Shown here: positions 22,720 through 29,006 of the stretch, in pieces
Layout: each line of letters starts with the position of its first letter
How positions within the stretch are numbered: the stretch's first letter is position 1
Source: Streptomyces aurantiacus
GTDB taxonomy: Bacteria; Actinomycetota; Actinomycetes; Streptomycetales; Streptomycetaceae
DNA length: 36,866 nucleotides
Assembly (NCBI RefSeq): GCF_001418335.1
Contig: NZ_LIPP01000192.1
Location: 1 to 36,866 of the forward strand
Direction: 5' to 3'
Notes under the pieces: model-generated
Seen by the model: only the letters and a program-made list of their open reading frames with translations
The model's database searches: none
Told to the model about the DNA's origin: nothing
Program-made: the position numbers and the translations under genes

Positions 22720-23040
22720 ATGGGATACGTGCTGCTCACCGGAGCCATCGCCGCGGAAGTGGCCGCCACGACCGCCATGAAGTACAGCGACGGGTTCAGC
22801 AAGCTCTGGCCGTCGGTACTGACCGCCCTCGGCTACATCGTCGCCTTCCTGCTGCTCGCCCAGACACTCAAGACGGTGTCCGTCGGCACGGCGTACGCGA
22901 TCTGGTCCGGGCTCGGCACGGCGGCCATCGTGGTGATCGGGACCGTGTTCCTCGGCGAGGGGCTCACCGTCACCAAGTTCGCCGGGATAGCGCTGATCAT
23001 CTGCGGGGTCATCGTGCTGAACGTGGGCGGGGCGCACTGA
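22720..23040 (+). CDS. Small multidrug resistance (SMR) family exporter
   Basis: 106-aa, four-helix protein of the EmrE/QacE/SugE family, normal family length. The essential membrane Glu is E13 in LLTGAIAAEVAATTAMK, and the loop GTAYAIWSGLGTAAIVVIG (about 63-81) is typical. Such proteins exchange protons for quaternary ammonium compounds or guanidinium. The start is ATG 22720; ATG 22702 is in frame but lies upstream of the -10. It is probably co-transcribed with the TetR gene 43 nt downstream, giving a self-regulated efflux pair. Confidence 0.93.
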   Translation: MGYVLLTGAIAAEVAATTAMKYSDGFSKLWPSVLTALGYIVAFLLLAQTLKTVSVGTAYAIWSGLGTAAIVVIGTVFLGEGLTVTKFAGIALIICGVIVLNVGGAH

Positions 23041-23083
23041 TGGTCTCGGCCCGTAGGTGTCCGGTCCCGGGCGGCGGTCGCTG

Positions 23084-23620
23084 ATGGCCCGGCGGTACGA
23101 CCCCGAGAGGCGGCAGCGGATCATCGACGCGGCGATCCGGGTGGTGGCCGCGAAGGGCATCGCCGGGCTGAGCCATCGCTCGGTCGCGGCCGAGGCGGAT
23201 GTGCCGCTCGGCTCGACGACGTACCACTTCAAGACCCTCGACGAGCTGCTGGTCGCCGCGTTGCGGCAGGCGAACGAGGGCTTCACGAAGACGGTCGCCG
23301 CCCGCGGCGCCCTGCGGGACCCCGGCACCGACCTCGCGGCCGACCTCGCCGTGCTCGGCCGCGAATGGCTCGCCGGTGACCGTACGGGGGTGGAGGTGGA
23401 GTACGAGCTCTACCTCGCCGCTCTGCGCCGGCCGGCCCTGCGGCCCGTCGCCGACGAGTGGGGCCGGGACTTCGCCGACCTCCTCGCCCGCCGCACCGAC
23501 CCGGTGACCGCGCGGGCGCTGGTCGCGCTGATCGACGGCATCTGTCTGCAGGTCCTGCTGACGGGGGCGCCGTACGACGAGGAGTACGCGCGGGAGATGC
23601 TGGCGCGGGTGATCCCGTGA
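23084..23620 (+). CDS. TetR-family transcriptional regulator
   Basis: 178-aa regulator. The N-terminal DNA-binding domain spans about residues 1-50 (RRQRIIDAAIRVVAAKGIAGLSHRSVAAEADVPLGSTTYHFKTLDELL), with a classic TetR helix-turn-helix; the remainder is a helical ligand/dimer domain. ATG 23084 starts the domain at the usual position; GTG 23057 would add 9 residues, and neither has a strong ribosome site. It probably represses the SMR gene through the palindrome at 22683-22696. Confidence 0.92.
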   Translation: MARRYDPERRQRIIDAAIRVVAAKGIAGLSHRSVAAEADVPLGSTTYHFKTLDELLVAALRQANEGFTKTVAARGALRDPGTDLAADLAVLGREWLAGDRTGVEVEYELYLAALRRPALRPVADEWGRDFADLLARRTDPVTARALVALIDGICLQVLLTGAPYDEEYAREMLARVIP

Positions 23621-23722
23621 GCCCCCTGTTCCTCTGATGTGCTTCGCGGGAGCCGCGGTGGCCGTGCGCCCGGTACCTGAGATGCCGGGCGCACGGGTTG
23701 GCCCGGGCGGGCTCCGCCAAGT

Positions 23723-23728
23723 TAGGTT
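23723..23728 (+). promoter_or_regulatory. -10 element of dapD
   Basis: TAGGTT exactly 6 nt before the dapD ATG, a leaderless-type promoter. No ribosome site is seen before the ATG. Confidence 0.55.
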
Positions 23729-23734
23729 GCTGCC

Positions 23735-24724
23735 ATGACCGACACGACTGCTACACGCACCACCGGCGCTGTCGCCGCCGGGCTTGCCACGATCGCCGCC
23801 GACGGCAGTGTCCTCGACACTTGGTTCCCGGCGCCCGAACTGGTCGCGGAGCCCGGTCCCTCCGGCTCCGAGCGGCTGTCCGCCGAACGCGCGGCGGAAC
23901 TGCTCGGCGAGGGCGCCGTGCGGGCGATCGGCCCGGACGCCCGCCGGGGCGTCGAAGTGGTCGCGGTCCGCACGGTCATCGCCTCGCTCGACGACAAGCC
24001 GGTCGACGCGCACGACGCGTACCTGCGGCTGCACCTGCTCTCGCACCGGCTGGTGAAGCCGCACGGGCAGAGCCTCGACGGCCTGTTCGCCCACCTCGCC
24101 AACGTCGCCTGGACCTCGCTCGGCCCGGTGGCCGTGGCCGACGTGGAGAAGGTCCGGCTGAACGCCCGCGCCGAGGGCCTCCACCTGGCCGTGACGTCCG
24201 TCGACAAGTTCCCGCGCATGACGGACTACGTGGCGCCCAAGGGCGTCCGCATCGCCGACGCCGACCGGGTCCGCCTCGGGGCGCACCTCGCCGAGGGCAC
24301 CACGGTGATGCACGAGGGCTTCGTGAACTTCAACGCCGGCACGCTCGGCACGTCGATGGTCGAGGGCCGCATCTCGTCCGGCGTCGTGGTCGGCGACGGC
24401 TCGGACATCGGGGGCGGCGCCTCCACCATGGGGACGCTGTCGGGTGGCGGCAACGTCCGTATCACCATCGGCGAGCGGTGCCTGATCGGGGCGGAGGCGG
24501 GTGTCGGTATCGCCCTCGGTGACGAGTGCGTGGTCGAGGCCGGGCTGTACGTCACCGCCGGTACGCGGGTGACGATGCCCGACGGGCAGATCGTCAAGGC
24601 CCGTGAGCTCTCCGGGGCCTCGAACATCCTCTACCGCCGCAACTCCGTCACCGGGAAGGTGGAGGCACGGCCGAACAACGCGGTGTGGGGCGGGCTCAAC
24701 GAGATCCTCCACAGCCACAACTGA
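23735..24724 (+). CDS. dapD: Tetrahydrodipicolinate N-succinyltransferase
   Basis: 329-aa actinobacterial-type DapD that succinylates tetrahydrodipicolinate in lysine and meso-diaminopimelate (cell wall) synthesis. The C-terminal left-handed beta-helix (about 165-300) is visible as hexapeptide repeats (VRLGAHLAEGTTVMHEGFVNFNAGTLG, ISSGVVVGDGSDIGGG, ITIGERCLIGAEAGVGIALGDECVVEAGLYV). The N-terminal domain (1-160) is the actinobacterial form, longer than in E. coli. It ends RPNNAVWGGLNEILHSHN. The ATG is preceded by a TAGGTT -10 with no leader. It is a single gene followed by a repeat cluster. Confidence 0.95.
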   Translation: MTDTTATRTTGAVAAGLATIAADGSVLDTWFPAPELVAEPGPSGSERLSAERAAELLGEGAVRAIGPDARRGVEVVAVRTVIASLDDKPVDAHDAYLRLHLLSHRLVKPHGQSLDGLFAHLANVAWTSLGPVAVADVEKVRLNARAEGLHLAVTSVDKFPRMTDYVAPKGVRIADADRVRLGAHLAEGTTVMHEGFVNFNAGTLGTSMVEGRISSGVVVGDGSDIGGGASTMGTLSGGGNVRITIGERCLIGAEAGVGIALGDECVVEAGLYVTAGTRVTMPDGQIVKARELSGASNILYRRNSVTGKVEARPNNAVWGGLNEILHSHN

Positions 24725-25028
24725 GCCGTACCGTCGGGTGCGGGCCGGTGGGGGCCGGCCGCGCAGTTCCCCGCGCCGCTGAAAGACTGCGCCGTTCCCC
24801 GCGCCCCCAAGAGACTGCGCCGTTCCCCGCGCCCCTGAGAGTGGGGCCGTGCCCCGGCTTTTGTCTTCAGGGGCGCGGGGAACTGCGCGATCAGCCACAA
24901 CGCACCCGCAGACGCAGAAGCACACCCCACCGCACCGCGTAAATTCCCCGGCCGGCAAGGCATAGCGGGGGCCCACCCGACACGTCAGTACGGGTGGGAG
25001 CGGGGAATACGCCCGCGGGGAAGAGACG
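24725..25028. repeat. Repeat cluster between dapD and the sigma gene
   Basis: No gene. Three direct copies of the GCGC[A/C]GTTCCCCGCGCC core (24761, 24789, 24817) run at an exact 28-nt period, followed by one inverted copy (24869-24888). Copy three and the inverted copy can form a stem of about 21 bp with one mismatch around a roughly 30-nt loop, a likely terminator for dapD. After it come the AACGCACCCGCA.. extension seen also at 8575 and an 8-bp inverted repeat upstream of the sigma factor. Confidence 0.8.
24972..24998. promoter_or_regulatory. Inverted repeat upstream of the sigma factor gene
   Basis: CCCACCCG (24972-24979) and CGGGTGGG (24991-24998), perfect 8-bp arms with an 11-nt spacer, 30 nt before the GTG. 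Either an operator or a 5' leader hairpin. Confidence 0.4.
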
Positions 25029-25607
25029 GTGACGATGGATGCCCAGGGGCACGAGGCGTTCCGGGAGTTCGTGGAGAACCGGTCGTCGGCGCTGCTGAAG
25101 ACCGCCGTGCTGCTCAGCGGCGGCGACCGCCACGCGGCCGAGGACCTGCTGCAGAACGCGCTGGTCAAGGCCGCCGGGCGGTGGCAGCGGATCGACGAGC
25201 CGGAGGCGTACGTACGGCAGATCCTGTACCGGCAGCAGGTGAGCCGCTGGCGGCTGAAGTGGCGTCGGCGGGAGCTGACCGTCGCCGAGCCGCCCGAGGC
25301 GACGGGAGGAGCGACGGGCGGCGGAGCGGACGCCTCCGCCGCCACCGAGCTGCGCATCCTGATGCGGGGAGCGCTGGCCCGGCTCACCGCCCGGCAGCGG
25401 ACCGTGCTCGTGCTGCGGTACTTCGAGGACCTGCCGGAGGCCGACGTGGCCCGGATCCTCGGCTGTTCGGTCGGGACCGTGCGGTCCACCACGCACCGCT
25501 CGCTCGCCCGACTGCGCAGCCTCGCACCGGAGTTGGCCGCACTCGGCCCGGCCGACGCGGAAGAGAGCCCGTCCCGCGACTTCTCACCCGTGGAGGTACG
25601 TCCGTGA
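25029..25607 (+). CDS. SigE-family (ECF-type) RNA polymerase sigma factor
   Basis: 192-aa group IV sigma factor. Region 2 lies at about 10-75 (FREFVENRSSALLKTAVLLSGGDRHAAEDLLQNALVKAAGRW..EAYVRQILYRQQVSRWR), then a variable Gly/Ala linker (90-110), then region 4 (about 112-170: LARLTARQRTVLVLRYFEDLPEADVARILGCSVGTVRSTTHRSLARL). This is the actinobacterial SigE-70 type. GTG 25029 is 3 nt beyond GGGGAAGAG; ATG 25035 is an alternative two codons in. Its stop overlaps the start of the membrane propeller gene, which has its own GGAGG, indicating a coupled regulatory pair. Confidence 0.92.
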   Translation: MTMDAQGHEAFREFVENRSSALLKTAVLLSGGDRHAAEDLLQNALVKAAGRWQRIDEPEAYVRQILYRQQVSRWRLKWRRRELTVAEPPEATGGATGGGADASAATELRILMRGALARLTARQRTVLVLRYFEDLPEADVARILGCSVGTVRSTTHRSLARLRSLAPELAALGPADAEESPSRDFSPVEVRP

Positions 25608-26818
25608 ACATGGACCAGCTCGTACGCGACGCCCTGCACGACCAGGCATCGGAGGCCATGGCCCCGCCGCCCGACCTCGCGGGCCGCGTCCTCGCGGTAC
25701 GGCGGCGCCGCCGGAACCATACGCTCGCCGGAGCGGCGGTGGCCACGGCCGTCGCGGTCGCCGTCGGCGTGGCGGTGCCGGTCCTGAACGGTGAGGACGA
25801 ACCGCGGCTCGCCAGTCAGATGAACCGGAGCGACATCATCGCCCACCCGGACCAGACACCGCCGCGCGACCTCGTGGCGGCGGGCGACACCGCGATGGCC
25901 GCCTACTACACGACCAGGACCGTCAAGGAGACACCGGACCGGGGCGTCCACCGGCGCACCTACCACCTCCTCGACCAGAAGACCGGCAAGTACGTGAAGA
26001 CCACCAAGTGGTCCTTCCTCGACGTGGCCCCCGGCATGCGCACCGCCGCGGTTCTGGAGCAGGGCCTGCCCACCAAGCGGATCGGGCTGCTCGACCTGCT
26101 CACCGGCGAGGTCGAGCGCTGGATCACCGTCGACCGCGCCGTCGCGGGCGTCAGCTTCTCGCCCGACGGCAGCAAGCTCGTCGCGACGACGTACAGCAAG
26201 AACCCCGACCTGCTGTACAGGGCGGACTACGACAGTGACGGGGACGGCAAGAAGAACGACTGGGAGACGCGGTTCGGCCAGTCGGACCGGACCGGCTTCT
26301 ACGTCCTCGACGTCGACTCCGGCGACGGCTCCTGGAGCAAGGTCACGGGCCACGAGGAGGACATCAACGTCCGCCAGGACTTCGCCTTCGACAACGACGC
26401 CGAGCTGGTCTACTCCGGGCTCACCTCGGAACCCGGCATGCAGTACTACGACTTCGAGGGCAACGAGGTCGCCAGCCCCGCGAACGAGAAGTACCTGAAC
26501 TGGTTCGTGGAGGCGGGGCTGTCCCCGAACGGCAAGCTGGCCGCGGGCGATTTCGCGGGCGGCGCCAAAACCACCGCCTCCGAGATCAACGACCCCTACA
26601 GCGGCAAGCGGCTCTACAAGATCCCCGGTCAGCAACTGCTCGCCTGGGTCGACGACAAGCGGCTCATTGCCTGGGACATCGACCCCGGCACGAACGAGTT
26701 CCACAACCGGCTCGTGCTCGTCACGATCGGCAACAAGAAGACCGTCCCGCTGAGCGGTTTCCGCCAGGGGAACGACGGCGCGGCCGGACGCTGGCAACCG
26801 GTCTTCGCCGAACGCTGA
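25604..26818 (+). CDS. Membrane beta-propeller protein, possible anti-sigma factor
   Basis: 404 aa. The short N-terminus (1-40) has MDQLVRDALHDQASEAMAPP and a basic RRRRR stop-transfer patch. One transmembrane helix (41-61) follows, then a large extracytoplasmic domain with propeller-like blades (GVSFSPDGSKLVATTYS, GLSPNGKLAAGDFAG, GQQLLAWVDDKRLIAWDID). Residues 208-219 form an EF-hand-like loop with D208, D210, D212, G213 and D219. The start is GTG 25604 with GGAGG (25592-25596), overlapping the sigma stop. Coupling to a sigma gene and this topology suggest an anti-sigma factor or signal receptor, but the N-terminal part is too short for a standard ZAS domain and has no HxxxCxxC. The exact role is inference. 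Confidence 0.85.
   Translation: MNMDQLVRDALHDQASEAMAPPPDLAGRVLAVRRRRRNHTLAGAAVATAVAVAVGVAVPVLNGEDEPRLASQMNRSDIIAHPDQTPPRDLVAAGDTAMAAYYTTRTVKETPDRGVHRRTYHLLDQKTGKYVKTTKWSFLDVAPGMRTAAVLEQGLPTKRIGLLDLLTGEVERWITVDRAVAGVSFSPDGSKLVATTYSKNPDLLYRADYDSDGDGKKNDWETRFGQSDRTGFYVLDVDSGDGSWSKVTGHEEDINVRQDFAFDNDAELVYSGLTSEPGMQYYDFEGNEVASPANEKYLNWFVEAGLSPNGKLAAGDFAGGAKTTASEINDPYSGKRLYKIPGQQLLAWVDDKRLIAWDIDPGTNEFHNRLVLVTIGNKKTVPLSGFRQGNDGAAGRWQPVFAER
26225..26260 (+). other. EF-hand-like Ca2+-binding loop coding segment
   Basis: Encodes DYDSDGDGKKND, residues 208-219 of the propeller protein. Acidic residues at loop positions 1, 3, 5 and 12 and Gly at 6 fit the calcium loop of EF-hand/dockerin-like motifs. 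It lies on the extracytoplasmic side. Confidence 0.6.
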
Positions 26819-26856
26819 CAGCACTGACAGCACTGACAGCACTGACAGCACTGACA
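26815..26856 (+). repeat. 9-nt tandem repeat across a stop codon
   Basis: CTGACAGCA four times perfectly (26815-26850) plus a partial CTGACA. The first unit contains the TGA stop of the propeller gene. It fills most of the 53-nt convergent gap to the dapA-like gene, where no hairpin terminator is visible. Confidence 0.95.
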
Positions 26857-26871
26857 ACCTGACGACGCCGA

Positions 26872-27858
26872 TCAGGCAGCCACCAACCGCTCGTACTCGG
26901 CCAGCAGCCCGTCGGTCACTTCCTGGCCGGCGGGCCGCAGCGGTGCCCGCACCGGCCCGGCGGGCAGACCGCGGGAGTTGAGCAGAGCCTTCGTCGTGAC
27001 GGTGCCGGGCAGGCCCGACGCCATCAGCAACTCGATGAGGGCGTTGGCCTGTTGCTGACGCCGAGCGGCCCCGCCCGTGTCCCCCGCGTCGAACGCGTCC
27101 AGGACGGCCCGGAGTCGGCGGGGCACCACGTTGGCCACCGTACTGATGTATCCGGCGCCGCCCACCGCGTACAGGGCCAGTGCGTACTCGTCGCAGCCCG
27201 CGTAGTACGCGAGATCCGTGCGGGCCAGCACCTTCTGGGTGCCGAGCAGGTCGTACGCGCAGTCCTTCACCGCCACGATCCTCGGGTGCTCCGCGAGCCG
27301 CAGCATCGTCTCCGGCTCGATACGGGTGCCGGTGCGGCCCGGGATGTCGTACAGCGTGAGCGGCAGTCCGGAGGCGTCCGCGATCGCCCGGAAGTGCGCC
27401 TCGACAGCGTCCTGCGGGGGCCTGCTGTAGTACGGCGTGACGACCAACAGGCCGTCCGCGCCCGCCTTTTCGGCGTCGAGTGCGAGTTCCGCGGTGTGGC
27501 GGGTGTCGGCGGTTCCGATGCCCGCGACGACCGAGGCACGGTCCCCGACGGCCTCGGCCACCGCCCGTACGAGCGCGGACTTCTCGGCGTCCGTCGTGGT
27601 GGGGGACTCCCCGGTGGTACCGGACAGCACCAGCCCGTCGCACCCCTCGGAGACCAGCAGCTCGGCCAGCCGTTGCGCGCCGTCCAGGTCGAGCAGTCCC
27701 TCGTCGGTGAAGGGCGTGACCATCGCGCAGAGGGTACGGCCGAAGGGGCGGGGGCGTGGGGAGGTGACCCCGGTTCCGGTTCCGGTTTCGGCTCCGGTTT
27801 CGGTCCCGGTCGCGGTTGTGGCTTGGATGGGGGCTGTGGAGGCTGTGGGCGTGGTCAT
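26872..27858 (-). CDS. dapA: DapA-family aldolase/lyase (dihydrodipicolinate synthase-like)
   Basis: 328-aa class I aldolase of the DapA/NanA superfamily. Active-site elements: GTTGESPT (80-87) with the Thr pair 81-82, Tyr in TPYYSRPP (143 or 144), DIPGRTG (171-177) with R175, and Schiff-base K198 in IVAVKDCAYD. The family usually reads YNVPGRTG; here it is YDIPGRTG, so true DHDPS activity is likely but not certain. The first 40 residues (TGTETGAETGTGTG..) are a low-complexity extension encoded by hexanucleotide repeats, and the catalytic domain starts near residue 43. The start is ATG 27858, with GAAACT six nt before it and no ribosome site. A lysine role fits dapD 2.2 kb away, but streptomycetes can carry several DapA paralogues. 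Confidence 0.88.
   Translation of the reverse strand: MTTPTASTAPIQATTATGTETGAETGTGTGVTSPRPRPFGRTLCAMVTPFTDEGLLDLDGAQRLAELLVSEGCDGLVLSGTTGESPTTTDAEKSALVRAVAEAVGDRASVVAGIGTADTRHTAELALDAEKAGADGLLVVTPYYSRPPQDAVEAHFRAIADASGLPLTLYDIPGRTGTRIEPETMLRLAEHPRIVAVKDCAYDLLGTQKVLARTDLAYYAGCDEYALALYAVGGAGYISTVANVVPRRLRAVLDAFDAGDTGGAARRQQQANALIELLMASGLPGTVTTKALLNSRGLPAGPVRAPLRPAGQEVTDGLLAEYERLVAA
27772..27819 (-). repeat. Hexanucleotide array encoding the DapA N-terminal linker
   Basis: Eight consecutive GGTTCC-like units (GGTTCC, GGTTCC, GGTTTC, GGCTCC, GGTTTC, GGTCCC, GGTCGC, GGTTGT). On the minus strand they encode the Thr/Gly/Glu dipeptide stretch. Confidence 0.85.
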
Positions 27859-27886
27859 GGAGACAGTTTCGGGCCGCCGACGTGGA

Positions 27887-27936
27887 AGCTCCACTTAATT
27901 CTGCTACGGCCTATCCATAAGAAGAGCTACTTAATT
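27887..27936. promoter_or_regulatory. Repeated ACTTAATT motifs upstream of the dapA-like gene
   Basis: AGCTCCACTTAATT (27887-27900) and AGCTACTTAATT (27925-27936) are near-copies 36-38 bp apart, AT-rich within a GC-rich background and in the divergent dapA/holin region. The first overlaps a GTGGA-AGC-TCCAC inverted repeat (27882-27894). It is a plausible operator pair for an unlinked regulator. Confidence 0.4.
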
Positions 27937-28030
27937 GTGTTCGGTGGGGGCGGTGGCGCGACTCGGTCGGGGTAGCGGCGCCGCGGGAGGGGTACCCGGG
28001 CGTCCCCCGGACGAAAGGAGGCGGAACGCC

Positions 28031-28444
28031 ATGACCGGGACGACGGACCGGCGGCTGGACGAACACCACTCGGTGGGTGAACTCGTCGGGCAGGCCACCG
28101 AACAGCTTTCCGAGCTCGTGCGGCAGGAGATGCAGCTCGCGAAGATGGAACTGGCGGAGAAGGGGCGGCGTGCGGGGCGCGGAGGCGGGATGCTCGGCGC
28201 GGCCGGAGCCGTCGCCTATGTGGGTCTGATGGCCCTCGCGGCGACCGGCGTCGCCGCGCTCTCCCTCGTACTGCCCGTGTGGGCGGCGGCACTCATCGTC
28301 ACAGCCGTGCTCTTCCTGGTCGCGGCCGTGCTGGCGAAGACGGGTCGCACGCAGCTCGGCCGCGCCACCCCGCCGAAGCCCGAGCGGACGCTCGGCAGCG
28401 TCCGGGCCGATGTGGACGAGATCAAGGAGAGGGCGCACCGATGA
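28031..28444 (+). CDS. Holin-X superfamily III membrane protein (DUF1469)
   Basis: 137 aa. An amphipathic N-terminal helix (VGELVGQATEQLSELVRQEMQLAKMELAEKGRRAGRG) precedes two adjacent transmembrane helices (about 55-78 and 83-105), then a basic, cytoplasmic C-terminus. This matches the actinobacterial holin-X/phage holin family, whose cellular role is not established; there is no phage context here. ATG 28031 has AAAGGAGG at 28014-28021. It overlaps the DUF3618 gene (ATGA), a pairing frequent in actinomycetes. Confidence 0.9.
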   Translation: MTGTTDRRLDEHHSVGELVGQATEQLSELVRQEMQLAKMELAEKGRRAGRGGGMLGAAGAVAYVGLMALAATGVAALSLVLPVWAAALIVTAVLFLVAAVLAKTGRTQLGRATPPKPERTLGSVRADVDEIKERAHR

Positions 28445-28911
28445 ACGACAGGAACGACTCTGCAGGAACTGGTGGCGCCATGGACAGGCCCGGTGGCGGG
28501 GCCACGGCACGGCGTGGCGGCGGAGCCACGGCGAGGCCCGTGAGCGGGGCCACGGAGAAGTCGGCGGGCGGGGCCAAGGGGCCGGACGAACTGCGGCGCC
28601 AGATCGAGGAGACGCGCGGCCAACTAGGCGACACCGTTGAGGAGTTGGCCGCGAAGGCCGACGTACGGAGTCGTGCGCGGGCCCGGGGTACCGAGCTGAA
28701 GGGCAAGGCGTCCGACGCCGGCCGCACGGTCCAGGGCAAGGCCGCCCACGCCGGGCAGGTCGTCCAGGACCACGTGCCCCAGTCGGTGCGCGGCGCCGCG
28801 ACCGCGGTCGTGCAGACCGGAGCGCGGCACCCCGGGCCCGTACTCGTCGCCGGAGCCGGCGCGGTGGTAGCGGCCGGGCTGCTGCGGCACCGGCACAACG
28901 GCCACCACTGA
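28441..28911 (+). CDS. DUF3618 membrane-associated protein
   Basis: 156 aa. A Gly/Ala-rich N-terminus with imperfect GGGATAR/SGATEK repeats (about 13-46) is followed by the DUF3618 helix PDELRRQIEETRGQLGDTVEELAAKADVRSRAR (48-80), an amphipathic KGKASDAGRTVQGKAAHAGQVVQDHV segment resembling LEA/apolipoprotein-type helices, and one C-terminal hydrophobic helix (GPVLVAGAGAVVAAGLL) with a His-rich end. It is translationally coupled to the holin-X gene and probably acts with it at the membrane. Function unknown. Confidence 0.9.
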   Translation: MNDRNDSAGTGGAMDRPGGGATARRGGGATARPVSGATEKSAGGAKGPDELRRQIEETRGQLGDTVEELAAKADVRSRARARGTELKGKASDAGRTVQGKAAHAGQVVQDHVPQSVRGAATAVVQTGARHPGPVLVAGAGAVVAAGLLRHRHNGHH

Positions 28912-28933
28912 CTGCTCCGCCACGGGGACGGGC

Positions 28934-28964
28934 TTGACCTGAAGCCTGGTTGAGGTCCGAGGGT
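28934..28964 (+). promoter_or_regulatory. SoxR-like promoter of the ABM gene
   Basis: -35 TTGACC (28934-28939), a 19-bp spacer and -10 GAGGGT (28959-28964): the long spacer typical of MerR-family promoters. Within it CCTGAAGCCTGGTTGAGG (28938-28955) matches the SoxR box CCTCAAG-N4-CTTGAGG at 12 of 14 arm positions. The predicted start lies near 28971, just before an in-frame ATG (28974). Confidence 0.6.
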
Positions 28965-29006
28965 GGGTGACACATGCGTCGAGCAGCGATCACCCGGAGG
29001 TTAGTG

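Noticed and set aside
24761..24888. CRISPR array suggested by 28-nt periodic repeats
   Set aside because: Only three direct units, the between-unit sequence is itself repeat-like, one copy is inverted, and no cas genes are present.
24997..25034. SigR-type promoter GGGAAT-N18-GGT before the sigma gene
   Set aside because: Its start point would fall on the ribosome site or start codon; probably a chance match.
23009..27643. Very long open frame (1544 codons) on the minus strand
   Set aside because: High-GC shadow frame antisense to tetR, dapD, the sigma factor and propeller genes. Arg/Gly/Ala/Val/Leu-rich with no domain; all five opposite genes have clear family motifs.
28031..28911. Prophage remnant suggested by a phage holin-family gene
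   Set aside because: Holin-X/DUF1469 with DUF3618 is a common chromosomal pair in actinomycetes; no other phage gene or attachment site is nearby.
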